Below the pieces are notes generated by a model. The model saw nothing but the letters and a program-made list of their open reading frames with translations, had not been told where the DNA came from and did not search any database. Positions 10,084 through 19,381 of a stretch of 64,000 nt of DNA are shown piece by piece. This stretch comes from Wenzhouxiangella sp. XN201 (GTDB taxonomy: Bacteria > Pseudomonadota > Gammaproteobacteria > Xanthomonadales > Wenzhouxiangellaceae): positions 682,001-746,000 of the forward strand of contig NZ_JAAIVI010000017.1 in assembly GCF_011008905.1 (NCBI RefSeq), read 5' to 3'. Within the stretch, counting starts at the first letter, position 1; every line of letters begins with the position of its first letter. A program made the position numbers and the translations under genes.

Positions 10084-12978
10084 ATGTCACGAGTTCTGCT
10101 GTTTGCCGTCCTGCTTGCGCCGCTGGCGCTCGCTCAGCCCGATACGCCCTATTTCGAGCCCACGCCTTCGCCGCTGGCCGGGCTGGACTATGCGCATTCG
10201 CTGTTTCCCGCTGCGGCTGATCACGATCCCGACCTGCCTCGTCCCCGCGCCGTGCTGGGCTTTGAGGTCGGGCAGCAGGTGGCGACTTCCGAACAGATTG
10301 TCGAATATGCCCGCCGGCTGGCCGGGGCATCGGATCGCGTCGAGCTGGTCGAATACGGCCGGACTTACGAGGGACGTCCGCTGGTCTATCTGGCGATCTC
10401 CTCGCCTGGCAATCTGGCCCGCAGCGACGAGATCAAGGCCGGCATGGCCCGCCTTGCCGACCCGCGCGAGCTGGCTTCTGGCGAGCGCGAAGACCTGATC
10501 GAGGAGTTGCCCGGCGTCGCCTGGATGGGCTATTCCATTCACGGCAACGAAAGTTCGGGGGCCGATGCCGCGCTGGCGGTGATGTATCACCTGGCTGCCG
10601 ACCGTTCCGACGCGACGGCCGGTCTGCTCGAGGACTTGGTCGTCATCGTCGACCCGAACATGAATCCGGACGGGCGCATGCGCTTCGTCAACGGCGTCCA
10701 TCAGGCCCGGGGTGAACATCCGAACGTGGACGATCAGTCGCTGGTCCATAGCGGCTATTGGCCCTACGGGCGCGGCAACCACTACCTGTTCGACCTCAAC
10801 CGCGACTGGATCTATGCCCGCCATCCCGAAACCCGTGGCCGTATTCCTCACGTTATTGACTGGAAGCCGCTTTTGTTCGTCGACGCGCACGAGATGGGCT
10901 CGCAGGACACCTTCCTCTTATCGCCACCGCGCAAGCCGCACAATCCGCATTTGCCGCCTTACGGCCGCGACACCGCCCAGCAGTTTGCCGATGATCAGGC
11001 CCGCGCCTTCGACGAGTTCGGCTACCCCTACTATTCCGGCGAATGGAACGAGAACTGGTATCCGGGCTATTCCGACGCCTGGGCAGCGCTGCGCGGCGCC
11101 CAGGGAATTCTGTATGAACAGGCGCGCATCGCCGAAGACGGCGTGCAGCGGCCGACCCATCTGATCAGCTATCGCCAGGCCGTTCACCACCAGTTTCTGT
11201 CGACCTTCGCCAACCTGGAAACGCTGCGCGAGAACCGCCCTGCGATGCTGACGCAGTACGCCGACGATCGCGCCAATGTCGTTTCCTCGCGCGGTCCCTA
11301 CGGCGAGCGGACTTTCGTCATCCTGCCGTCGGACAACGCGGGCCGGATGAACGATCTCCTCGATCTGTTGCGCATCCAGGAATTCGAGGTACACCGGCTG
11401 ACCGAGTCGATGGAGGTCTCGCGGGCAACCGACCTGCTCGGCCGCGAGCGCCGCCGCTTTGATCTGCCGGCCGGCAGCCTGGTGATTCCCAATCGCCAGC
11501 CCGCGGCCCGGCTGGTCGCGGCGATGTTCGAATTCGACCCGCAGATCAGCGAAGAAGCGCTGGTCGCCGAGCGCGAGCGTATTCTCAAAGAGGGCGGCAG
11601 CACCCTCTACGACACCACTTCGTGGAATATCCCCATGATGTTCGGACTCGACGCGGTCACGGTGCCCGAGCACATCAGCGGCAATCTCGAACCGGTCGAC
11701 TTTGCGTCGGCCGATTCGGCAAGGGCCGCCGAGTGGCCTGAAGACCGGATCGCGCTGGTTGCCAGCGGTGCCGACGACCGGGCGGTTGCCCTGGCCGGTC
11801 GTCTGCTCGAGCGCGGCGTGAACGTGCGCGCCAGCACGCGCGCCTCCGAACTCGACGGCATCGCCTTGCCGGTCGGCTCGATCGCCGTCACGCTGGATGA
11901 CAATCGCGGCAATGAGGACTGGACCGAAGCGGTTCGAACCGTGGCCGACGAGCTCGGCCTGGCGGTGCAGTCTGTCGGTCACGGCCGGGCGCCGGGCGAG
12001 CTGGCCGATCTCGGCGGCGAATACTGGCAGGTGCTTACCGCACCGAAAGTCGCCCTGGTCGGCCGCGGCAGCACGAACATGTCCGATTTCGGCGCGGTCT
12101 GGTACGTGCTCGATCACCGGCTCGGTGTCCGTCACTCTCATATCGACGAGTCGCGCGCCAGCTGGGGCGATCTGCGCCGCTACAACGTGCTCTACCTGCC
12201 CGATCGCTGGGGCGGCGGCGATCTGCCGGAGGGTCTGAGGGCTTCGCTCGGGGAGTGGGTCAAGAACGGCGGCACGCTGGTCGCCACCGATACCGCGGCC
12301 CGGGCGCTGACCGGCGGCGACGAGCCGCTGGTTAAGCTGCGTACGCTTTCGCAGGTCATCGGGGAGGAGCTTTCCGCCTACCAGGATGCCCTCTACCGCG
12401 AATGGCAGGCAGCCAATCAGCCCCTGCCGGATGCCGTGTGGGGGCACGCCGCGCCCGATCAGGCCGACTATCCCTGGAACGGGCTGGACGAGTCGCTGCC
12501 GGATGCCGACGAGCGCAAGCGCCGCGATCAATGGCAGCGTCAGTTCATGCCCTCCGGCGCCATGGTGGCGACCCGCGTCGATACCGAGCACTGGCTGGCT
12601 GCGGGAACCGGCGAGTTCCTGACCGTACTGATGTCGCGCTCGCCCATCCTGATGAGCGAGGATCCGGACCAGACCCCCCTGCGCATCGGCGTGCATCAGT
12701 CCAGTGACGAGCGCGAACACCGCCTGATCAATTGGTCGCCGGTGCCGGCCGGGCAGGAGTTGATCGTACGCGCCGGCGGCCTTTTGTGGCCGGAGGCGCG
12801 CGAGCGCATCGCCAACGGCGCCTGGGTCGCACGCGAAACGGTGGGCCGCGGGCAGGTCATCCTGTTTGCCCATCCGCCGGCTTTCCGCGGTGCTCAGCTC
12901 GGCGCCATCCGCCTGCTGGAGAATGCGCTGATTCTGGGTCCGGGTCTGGGCACGAGCCAGCCCGTCGAACTGCCCTGA
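10084..12978 (+). CDS. Secreted M14 family zinc carboxypeptidase
   Basis: A 964-residue protein beginning with a clear signal peptide (MSRVLLFAVLLAPLALA, cleavage near residue 18). The M14 metal site is visible as HGNE near residue 154 (HxxE) plus the later histidine in VDAHEMG near residue 265. A substrate-type segment DPNMNPDGRMR lies between them. The C-terminal third (about 650-760) looks like a flavodoxin or glutamine-amidotransferase-like fold, as often seen in long M14 proteins. It probably trims peptides in the periplasm or outside the cell. An AG-rich ribosome site (gagga) lies about 10 bases before the ATG. A second secreted peptidase follows 79 bp downstream on the same strand. Confidence 0.85.
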   Translation: MSRVLLFAVLLAPLALAQPDTPYFEPTPSPLAGLDYAHSLFPAAADHDPDLPRPRAVLGFEVGQQVATSEQIVEYARRLAGASDRVELVEYGRTYEGRPLVYLAISSPGNLARSDEIKAGMARLADPRELASGEREDLIEELPGVAWMGYSIHGNESSGADAALAVMYHLAADRSDATAGLLEDLVVIVDPNMNPDGRMRFVNGVHQARGEHPNVDDQSLVHSGYWPYGRGNHYLFDLNRDWIYARHPETRGRIPHVIDWKPLLFVDAHEMGSQDTFLLSPPRKPHNPHLPPYGRDTAQQFADDQARAFDEFGYPYYSGEWNENWYPGYSDAWAALRGAQGILYEQARIAEDGVQRPTHLISYRQAVHHQFLSTFANLETLRENRPAMLTQYADDRANVVSSRGPYGERTFVILPSDNAGRMNDLLDLLRIQEFEVHRLTESMEVSRATDLLGRERRRFDLPAGSLVIPNRQPAARLVAAMFEFDPQISEEALVAERERILKEGGSTLYDTTSWNIPMMFGLDAVTVPEHISGNLEPVDFASADSARAAEWPEDRIALVASGADDRAVALAGRLLERGVNVRASTRASELDGIALPVGSIAVTLDDNRGNEDWTEAVRTVADELGLAVQSVGHGRAPGELADLGGEYWQVLTAPKVALVGRGSTNMSDFGAVWYVLDHRLGVRHSHIDESRASWGDLRRYNVLYLPDRWGGGDLPEGLRASLGEWVKNGGTLVATDTAARALTGGDEPLVKLRTLSQVIGEELSAYQDALYREWQAANQPLPDAVWGHAAPDQADYPWNGLDESLPDADERKRRDQWQRQFMPSGAMVATRVDTEHWLAAGTGEFLTVLMSRSPILMSEDPDQTPLRIGVHQSSDEREHRLINWSPVPAGQELIVRAGGLLWPEARERIANGAWVARETVGRGQVILFAHPPAFRGAQLGAIRLLENALILGPGLGTSQPVELP

Positions 12979-13057
12979 GCCGAGGCTTGCAGGCGCCCGC
13001 GTTGACCGACGCGGGCGGCCTGCCTATGCTGGTTGTCCTGTCAACCGGAGTGCGGTT

Positions 13058-15469
13058 ATGAACCGATATTTTCGCGCCGGCCTGGCGCTGCTGGCCGGCA
13101 TCGCCTGGCTGCTGCCCGCCCTGGCCGAGGAACCGGCCCTGCTGCCGGTTGAATTCGACGATGACGATGGCCGCATCCTGCTGCACGTTCGTGCACTCGA
13201 CGAGCCGCTGATCTATCTCAACACCCTGGCGACCGGGCTGGGTACGCCCTCGCCACTGCTCGACCGCGGTGCGACCGGCGATAGCACTCTGGTGGTGTTC
13301 GAACGCCGTGGCAAGCAGGTGATGCTGGTGCGCGAGAACCCCGCGTATCGGGCGATTACCGACAATCCCGCCCTGGTCCGGTCGGTGCACGAGTCCTTCC
13401 CGCGTTCGGTGCTGGCCGCCATGCCGGTGGTCGAGACGCGTGACGAAGGTCTGCTCGTCGATGCCACGGATTTTCTGCTCTCCGACGTGCACGGCGTGGC
13501 GGCGCAATTGACGGCGGCGGAACTGGGCAAGGTCTCATTGGACCGGAAGCGCAGCTATGCGATGCCCGAGCGCAGCGGCGCGTTCGTGAACAACACGGAG
13601 GTTCGGGTGGCCCTGACCTTCGGCGTCGAGGAACCGGACCCGCGCCTGCATCGCCAGGCCGCCGATGCACGCTCGATCAGCTTCGAGCAGCAGCACAGTT
13701 TCCTGGCGCTGCCCGATGACGACTATTCCCCGCGTGACTATCATCCGCGCTCCGGGGTATTTCCGCAGGTGTTCTTCGATTTCGCCCAGCCGCTTGAGAG
13801 CGGCTACGAAAAACGCTGGATCTGGCGCTGGCGCCTCGAGCCGTCCGACCCGGAAGCCTATCTGGCCGGTGAGCTGGTCGAACCGGTCGAGCCGATCGTG
13901 TTCCATCTCGATCCCGCCATTCCCGAACCGTACCGCTCGGCCTTTCGCGAGGGCGGCAACTGGTGGGCCCAAGCCTTCGAGGCGGCCGGCTTTGCCAACG
14001 CCTTTGAAGTGCGCGACCTGCCCGAGGGTGCCGACCCCATGGACAGCCGCTACAACATGCTGGTGTGGGTCCACCGCAACGAGCGCGGTCCTTCGATCGG
14101 GCCCAACTACCGTGATCCGCGCAGCGGCGAGATCGTCACCGCCAAGACGCGCATGGATTCCTACCGCTCGCTGGTCAACCACGACCTCTGGATGGGATTC
14201 CGGCCGGCGCTGGGCGAGGGCTCCGATGCGATGTCGTCGGAAGAGATGGCCATGATGCGCCGCCGCCAGCATGCCGCCCACGAGATCGGGCATTCGCTCG
14301 GCATGGCGCACAACTTCATGGCGGCGACCCGCGACCGGGCCTCGGTCATGGACTACCCGGTGCCGCTGGTGCGCCTGGACGACGACGGTCGGCTTGATCT
14401 CTCGCAGGTCTATGCCGAGGGCATCGGCGAGTTCGACAAGTTGGCCATCCGTTACGCCTATACCTGGTATCCGGATGCAGAGTCCGAGCGCGAAGGTCTG
14501 GCCGCGATCCTCGAGGAGATGGCCGAGCGCGATCTCGAGTTCATCACCGGCGGCCATGCCAGTGAGGCCGGCAGCTACCCCGATGCCACGGTCTGGGTCG
14601 AGGGCGAGGACATGTTCTCAGCGCTCGAGCGCACTCGCGCGGTCCGCCGCGTGCTGATCGAACACTTCGACGAGCGCGCCCTGGGTCCCGACGAGCCTTA
14701 CGTGGTGCTCAATCGGCGTTTTGCGCATGTTTACACGCACCATCGAACGGCCTTGATCGGCGTGATCAAGCACATCGGCGGGATGCGGTTTTCCTATGCA
14801 CTCAAGCGCGACGGGTTGGAGCCGACGCAGCCGGTTCCCGCATCGGATCAGCAGCGGGCGCTCGATGCGGTCGTCAGCGCTCTCGATCCGGCCGAGTTGC
14901 ACATTCCTGAGCGAATTGTCGATCTGATGGCGCCGGCACCGATGGGCTGGGATGCCGGCTGGCAGTGGTACGTCGACCCCGGCGCAATGGATTCGCCGGG
15001 TGGTCCGCGTTTCGATCCCGTACACGTTGCCCATCGCCTGGCCTTCGAGATCGCCAGCCGCTTGCTCGAGCCCTCGCGCATGGCGCGCGCCGCCAGCCTC
15101 AATGCCCGCGATGCCGAAGTGCCTGCGCCCCAAGCGATCATGACTCGCCTGGTCGAGGCGAGCTGGCAGCGTGAAGTGAAGGACGAAGGCCAGGAACTCG
15201 CCATCGCGCGCGTCGTCGAACGCAGTGTGCTCGATGCGCTGCTCGACCTGGCCGGCAATGGACAGGCCACGGCGCAGGTGCGTGCGGCAGCCCGGCTGCA
15301 GTTGGAGCGACTGGCCGATGACGTGGCGCCGCAGCGTCGTCAGCGCCTGAGCGCGGTCGAGGAGGCGCACCGACGCATGGCGCACGCCGACATCCAGCGT
15401 TTCCTGGATGGTCGCGACGAACCCGAGAACCGGCCGCGCCCGGAATTCATCTCACTGCCCTGGCCCTGA
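13058..15469 (+). CDS. Secreted zinc-dependent metalloprotease of the DUF5117/DUF4953 type
   Basis: An 803-residue protein with a signal peptide (about residues 1-24, ending PALAEE). The zinc motif HEIGHSLGMAHN near residue 408 is a complete HExxHxxGxxH. It is followed by SVMDYP, a plausible Met-turn, which places the protein among metzincin-like zincins. The flanking regions (LLDRGATGDS, VFFDFAQPLESGYEKRWIWRW, PEPYRSAFREGGNWW) match the family that carries DUF5117, DUF5118 and DUF4953 domains. Its substrates are not known. It follows the M14 gene and precedes dapA by only 19 bp, so the three may be one transcript ending at the hairpin near 16430. Confidence 0.85.
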   Translation: MNRYFRAGLALLAGIAWLLPALAEEPALLPVEFDDDDGRILLHVRALDEPLIYLNTLATGLGTPSPLLDRGATGDSTLVVFERRGKQVMLVRENPAYRAITDNPALVRSVHESFPRSVLAAMPVVETRDEGLLVDATDFLLSDVHGVAAQLTAAELGKVSLDRKRSYAMPERSGAFVNNTEVRVALTFGVEEPDPRLHRQAADARSISFEQQHSFLALPDDDYSPRDYHPRSGVFPQVFFDFAQPLESGYEKRWIWRWRLEPSDPEAYLAGELVEPVEPIVFHLDPAIPEPYRSAFREGGNWWAQAFEAAGFANAFEVRDLPEGADPMDSRYNMLVWVHRNERGPSIGPNYRDPRSGEIVTAKTRMDSYRSLVNHDLWMGFRPALGEGSDAMSSEEMAMMRRRQHAAHEIGHSLGMAHNFMAATRDRASVMDYPVPLVRLDDDGRLDLSQVYAEGIGEFDKLAIRYAYTWYPDAESEREGLAAILEEMAERDLEFITGGHASEAGSYPDATVWVEGEDMFSALERTRAVRRVLIEHFDERALGPDEPYVVLNRRFAHVYTHHRTALIGVIKHIGGMRFSYALKRDGLEPTQPVPASDQQRALDAVVSALDPAELHIPERIVDLMAPAPMGWDAGWQWYVDPGAMDSPGGPRFDPVHVAHRLAFEIASRLLEPSRMARAASLNARDAEVPAPQAIMTRLVEASWQREVKDEGQELAIARVVERSVLDALLDLAGNGQATAQVRAAARLQLERLADDVAPQRRQRLSAVEEAHRRMAHADIQRFLDGRDEPENRPRPEFISLPWP

Positions 15470-15488
15470 AACACGATCACGGAGCGAC

Positions 15489-16385
15489 ATGTTGCAAGTC
15501 AAAGGAGTCTATACCGCGCTGGTCACGCCTTTCGACCAGGCCGGCGAGGTCAACTACGAAGCGCTCGGCGAGATTCTGGAAAAGCAGATCGCCGCCGGTG
15601 TGTCTGGCGTGGTGCCAATGGGCACGACCGGTGAATCACCGACGATGTTCAACGCCGAGCATGACGGCGTCATCCGCTACACGGTCGAAAAGGTGGCCGG
15701 TCGGGTGCAGGTGTGGGCCGGCACGGGTTCAAACAATACTCAGCAGGCCATCCGCACCACGCGCGAGGCGCAGGAGGCCGGTGCCGACGGCGTGCTGGTC
15801 GTTACGCCCTACTACAACAAGCCGTCCCAGGCCGGCCTGCAGCGTTATTTCCGGGAGATTGCCGAATCCACCGAGTTGCCCATCATCGTCTACAACATCA
15901 AGGGGCGAACCGCGGTCAATGTCGAGACCGAAACCCTGGCCGAAATCGCGAAGATTCCCAATGTCATCGCGGTCAAGGAAGCCTCGGGAGACATCGGCCA
16001 GATGGCTGATGTGATCGATCGCATCTGTCAGCGTCATGATGAGCCGTTCTGGGTGGTCTCCGGCGACGACGCGCTGACCTTGCCCTTGATGAGTATCGGC
16101 GGCCACGGCGTGATCTCGGTGGTTTCCAACCTGGTGCCTGAACGCATGGTCGCGCTGGTTGACGCTGCGGCAAAAGGCGACTTTGAAACCGCCCGTGCCA
16201 TCCATTTCGAGCTGCTTCCGCTGTTCAAGGCAGCCTTTATCGAGACCAACCCGGTGCCGATCAAGGCGGCAATGAATCTCTGCGGAATCGATGTGGGCAG
16301 CGTGCGCAGCCCGCTGGCGCCGCTGACCGATGCCAGTCGGGAGCGGCTGGTCGCGACACTGGAGGCGATGGGGATGATCGACTGA
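15489..16385 (+). CDS. dapA: 4-hydroxy-tetrahydrodipicolinate synthase
   Basis: A 298-residue protein of typical DapA length. The start at 15489 (MLQVKGVYTALVTPF) was chosen because it has the family N-terminus and ggag a few bases upstream. The motif GTTGESPT, the pyruvate-binding YYNKPSQ and the Schiff-base lysine in NVIAVKEASGD are all present. It condenses pyruvate with aspartate semialdehyde, the first committed step of lysine and meso-diaminopimelate synthesis. Placement behind two secreted peptidase genes is unusual. Confidence 0.96.
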   Translation: MLQVKGVYTALVTPFDQAGEVNYEALGEILEKQIAAGVSGVVPMGTTGESPTMFNAEHDGVIRYTVEKVAGRVQVWAGTGSNNTQQAIRTTREAQEAGADGVLVVTPYYNKPSQAGLQRYFREIAESTELPIIVYNIKGRTAVNVETETLAEIAKIPNVIAVKEASGDIGQMADVIDRICQRHDEPFWVVSGDDALTLPLMSIGGHGVISVVSNLVPERMVALVDAAAKGDFETARAIHFELLPLFKAAFIETNPVPIKAAMNLCGIDVGSVRSPLAPLTDASRERLVATLEAMGMID

Positions 16386-16417
16386 AGGGGAGTATCGTTG
16401 AGGTAACGCAGACCACG

Positions 16418-16446
16418 AAAAAGGCCGCCCGCAGGCGGCCTTTTCG
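16418..16446. terminator. Bidirectional intrinsic terminator
   Basis: A GC-rich stem (ggccgcc / ggcggcc) with a short cgca loop is flanked by AAAAA on the left and TTTTC on the right, so it can act in both directions. It sits between convergent dapA and the gene ending at 16463. Confidence 0.85.
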
Positions 16447-16462
16447 AATCTTGGTCATTCGA

Positions 16463-17296
16463 TCAATGGTGATCGTTGCCGTGCCCCGGTACCCAGGTCA
16501 CGTACGTGATATGCATGGTGCCGTCGGGGTCGATGCGCACGAAAGTTTCGAGGTTGCCGCGGCGCCCGATTGAGGCACCCCAGCCGATATCGCCGTTGTT
16601 GCCGGTATCCGACTTGTTGCAGCCCTTGCCCGGGGGTGCGTTGCAGCCGTTGCCACCGCCGTCACCGCCATCATCGCCGCCGCCATCGGTCGTGGCGTAG
16701 GAGTTGTAGGAATCCGTGTGGCTGTACATCGTATCGAGCTGTTCGAAGTCATGAGCATTCGCATACTCATAAGGCGGATCCTGGTAGTCCATGCAGGAGA
16801 AGAGCGATTCGTTGTCGAAGTCCTCGTCCTGGTGGCCCAGGCCGATGTTGTGGCCCAGTTCCTGGCAGGTCACGCTCAGCTTCCAGTCCGGCGAATCGTA
16901 GTAGGCTTGGTCAAAGTAGGTGTCGTTGAGCTTGGTGTAGCCCGTGGAAATATGCCCGTTGTTATCCAGCGAGATACCAGCGATGCCCAGCCAGCCGGTG
17001 TTGCCGTAGTCCAGGTTGCAGATGCGTACCGTGCCGTCCCCGCCATTGCATTTGCGACGAGTTTGCCTGTTGGTGTCGCCGGTGACGTCCTCGACGAAAT
17101 TGAGGTTGCTGGACGATGACCAGTCCGCGACCGCATCGGCGACGTAGCCGTCCCAATCCGACGTCGTCGAGTTGATCAGTACCAGGTCGAATGAACTGGT
17201 GGTGCGAGCCCAGTGATAGTCACTCCAGGAATGTTCCGCGACAGCGGCCGTTGACAAGCATGCGGCGGCAATCACCGCAAAGAGTTTTGTTTTCAT
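16463..17296 (-). CDS. Secreted metzincin-like protein with QExxHxxGxxH in place of HExxHxxGxxH
   Basis: A 277-residue protein with a signal peptide (about residues 1-20). Its core resembles matrixin-type metzincins: CQELGHNIGLGHQDE at residues 144-158, followed by SCMDY as a likely Met-turn. The first zinc ligand position is Q145, not His; E146, H149 and H155 are present. The DNA codon is clearly cag. Several cysteines suggest disulfides. The last 75 residues are Gly/Asp/Asn-rich low complexity followed by a beta-like tail. It may be a protease with altered metal binding or a non-catalytic binding protein; I recall similar QExGH variants but cannot confirm that here. A gggaga ribosome site precedes the start. 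Confidence 0.7.
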   Translation of the reverse strand: MKTKLFAVIAAACLSTAAVAEHSWSDYHWARTTSSFDLVLINSTTSDWDGYVADAVADWSSSSNLNFVEDVTGDTNRQTRRKCNGGDGTVRICNLDYGNTGWLGIAGISLDNNGHISTGYTKLNDTYFDQAYYDSPDWKLSVTCQELGHNIGLGHQDEDFDNESLFSCMDYQDPPYEYANAHDFEQLDTMYSHTDSYNSYATTDGGGDDGGDGGGNGCNAPPGKGCNKSDTGNNGDIGWGASIGRRGNLETFVRIDPDGTMHITYVTWVPGHGNDHH

Positions 17297-17489
17297 GTTG
17301 ATCTCCCTCTAACTAGAGATGAATGTGACTGAATCCGCGGGACGTCCGAGTTCGACTGGACGCGCCGACGAAACGGCGGGAGAGGGAGTGGCCGCCCAAA
17401 CAGGAGGATGGCCACAGCCAGTCCCCCCACGGGCGCCTTGCGAGTATAGGTCTGCTTGTTTCCCACATTCAAGCGTGCGGGGAATGCAT

Positions 17490-18248
17490 CTATTCGACGT
17501 CTTCGCCCTTGTCGACTTGCCGGGTTGCCGAGATCCGGAAGCGAACCAGCACTTCGTCGGAGACGCGCAGGGCGCCACCGGCGGCCGAATAGGGGGTCAG
17601 GCCGAAGTCGCTCTGGCGGATGACGAAGCGGCCGGTGGCGGTCAGTCGGTCTCCGGTCATTGCCAGGGCAACCGGGACGGTCAGTTTTCGCGTCTCGCCG
17701 GCCAGGGTAACCAGCGCCTCGATGTCCGGCTGCCAGCGTGGGCCGGTAATACCGATCGATTCGATCCGGATTTCGGGATGATCCTCGGCATCGAGAAGTT
17801 CGGACGAGAGCATATTGCGGCGGGTACCGGCGATGTCGGATTCCTCGACGTCCGGTTCGAACCCCTCGGCCTGTAGCCACTCGGCCTCATCGACCTGCAG
17901 GTCCCTGACATCGATGGTCAGTCTGAGTGCTGAGTCGCGAAATGGATTGGCCAGCAGCACTTCACCGTTGATCGCGCTGCCGCCGATGACGTGCGGATGG
18001 CCAAGGCGGGCCATCGGCCCTTCGGCCCGAACGATCAGGCGCAGTCGAGAAGACTCCTCGTCGACGACAAAGTGTTGCCCGTCCGGCCATTCCGGTGCGG
18101 ATTCCTGTGTTGGGCGTGCCGGGCTGATGCCATCCGGCGCCGGCGGCATGGACTGGCAACCGGCCAGCGCCAGCAGCAGGAGCGCTGATGACAGGATCTT
18201 CCTGCCGGCGCTATAGTCTCGTAACGGAAGTTCAGACGAGTTGTGCAT
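17490..18248 (-). CDS. YceI-family lipoprotein
   Basis: A 252-residue protein. A hydrophobic signal with the lipobox LAGC (Cys at residue 31) predicts a lipid-anchored periplasmic protein. The mature part matches the YceI fold, an isoprenoid- or lipid-binding beta-barrel: FVVDEESSRLRLIVRAEG, then LTIDVRDLQVDE, then GRFVIRQSDFGLTPYSAAGGALRVSDEV. YceI proteins often accompany cytochrome b561 and are thought to bind quinone-like isoprenoids. The ATG at 18248 overlaps by two bases the ATG of the divergent b561 gene; no convincing internal start lies ahead of the lipoprotein signal. Confidence 0.82.
   Translation of the reverse strand: MHNSSELPLRDYSAGRKILSSALLLLALAGCQSMPPAPDGISPARPTQESAPEWPDGQHFVVDEESSRLRLIVRAEGPMARLGHPHVIGGSAINGEVLLANPFRDSALRLTIDVRDLQVDEAEWLQAEGFEPDVEESDIAGTRRNMLSSELLDAEDHPEIRIESIGITGPRWQPDIEALVTLAGETRKLTVPVALAMTGDRLTATGRFVIRQSDFGLTPYSAAGGALRVSDEVLVRFRISATRQVDKGEDVE
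18188..18217 (+). promoter_or_regulatory. Predicted sigma-70 promoter for cytochrome b561 - yceI
   Basis: ATGACA and TATAGT are separated by 18 bp. The start of transcription would fall near 18224, giving a leader of about 23 bases before the ATG at 18247. The promoter would lie inside the signal-peptide codons of the divergent YceI lipoprotein gene. Confidence 0.4.
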
Positions 18249-18807
18249 GGGTCTACCGCTTCGCAATACTGAACGGTCCTACGGACTGGTCAGCCAGGTA
18301 TTTCACTGGCTGGTCGTGGTGCTGGTTATCATCCAGTATATCTGGGCCTGGCGCATCGATGAAATCGACGGCTTGCGCGCCCGGCTGGAGCTGGTGACCC
18401 AGCACAAGACCTTCGGTATGACCATCCTGTCCCTGGCGGTGCTTCGGCTGCTATGGCGGCTATTCAATCGGCCGCCACCGCTGCCCGCCCGGCTGCCACG
18501 CTGGGAACAAATGGCGGCCCATGGCAGTCACTGGTTACTGTATGGCCTGATATTAGCCATTCCGCTTTCGGGCTGGGCTTATTCCTCGGCGGCCGGATTC
18601 GGCGACTACTGGTGGGGTCCGGTCGATTTTCCCAGCATCGTGGCAAAAAGCGAGGCATTGGAAGATTTGTTCGGGGAAGTCCACGAGTGGCTGACGACCG
18701 CGCTGGCGGTGGTTGCCATTGGCCATGCGCTCGCCGCGCTGCGTCACCACATCTGGCTCAAGAACGACGTACTCAAAAGGATGTTGCCGCTATGGCGAAG
18801 GGATTGA
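18247..18807 (+). CDS. Cytochrome b561 (YceJ/CybB-like)
   Basis: A 186-residue membrane protein with four predicted helices. Heme-ligand histidines are expected in SQVFHWL (near residue 20), TQHKTFG (near 52), and the later HGSHWLL and EVHEWL segments. It fits the dihydro-heme b561 family that oxidises membrane quinol. Two starts are possible at the 5' end (TTG 18241, ATG 18247); the ATG is favoured. It overlaps the following yceI by 16 bases, the same pairing as E. coli yceJ-yceI. Confidence 0.9.
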   Translation: MGLPLRNTERSYGLVSQVFHWLVVVLVIIQYIWAWRIDEIDGLRARLELVTQHKTFGMTILSLAVLRLLWRLFNRPPPLPARLPRWEQMAAHGSHWLLYGLILAIPLSGWAYSSAAGFGDYWWGPVDFPSIVAKSEALEDLFGEVHEWLTTALAVVAIGHALAALRHHIWLKNDVLKRMLPLWRRD

Positions 18808-19358
18808 AACTTGCATTTCTGGCGCTGCTGATCCTGCCGGGCCTGGGCCTGGCCGATTGCTTCCGGGCGAACCAGGACGACGGTGAGTTGAAGTTCATCG
18901 GTGAGGCGGAAGGCAGCACTTTCACCGGCAGCTTTGGTGAGTTCGAGGTCTCGCTGTGTATGGTCGAGCGCGATCTGGCGACCGCCGGTATCGAAGTCAT
19001 CGTTCAGACGGCCTCGGCCGATACCGGAAATGACGACCGCGATGGCGAAATGTTGGGCGAGAATTTCTTCGATGTCGAGGCGTATCCCGAAGCAACCTGG
19101 AAAAGCGGCGAGATACGTGCCGAGGATGCCGGCTACATCGCCGAAGGTAAGCTGACACTGCGTGGTGTCACAGCCGATCAAACGGTTCGACTGAACCTGT
19201 CGGACGGCAAGCCGCCGGTGCTGACTGGCAGCGCCGAGATCATGCGCCTGGACTGGAACGTCGGCACCGGCGACGAGGATCTCGAGGACACCGATTTCAT
19301 TCGCAATCGGGTCGATCTCGAGTTCGAACTCCAGCTCAAGCCTTACTCAAGCAGGTAG
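18792..19358 (+). CDS. YceI-family periplasmic protein
   Basis: A 188-residue protein with a signal peptide (residues 1-21, ending GLGLA) and a YceI domain: GSTFTGSFGEF, ASADTGNDDRDGEML, FFDVEAYPEATWKS, GKLTLRGVTADQTVRL. The start at 18792 gives the signal peptide and overlaps the b561 stop by 16 bases. It probably binds a lipid or quinone and works with b561. This is the second YceI protein here; unlike the divergent lipoprotein it lacks a lipobox. Confidence 0.88.
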   Translation: MAKGLKLAFLALLILPGLGLADCFRANQDDGELKFIGEAEGSTFTGSFGEFEVSLCMVERDLATAGIEVIVQTASADTGNDDRDGEMLGENFFDVEAYPEATWKSGEIRAEDAGYIAEGKLTLRGVTADQTVRLNLSDGKPPVLTGSAEIMRLDWNVGTGDEDLEDTDFIRNRVDLEFELQLKPYSSR

Positions 19359-19381
19359 AAAGCAGGGCATGTTGAGTCCTG

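Noticed and set aside
10918-12873. Minus-strand open frame of 651 codons
   Set aside because: Antisense to the M14 peptidase gene; no domain or ribosome site.
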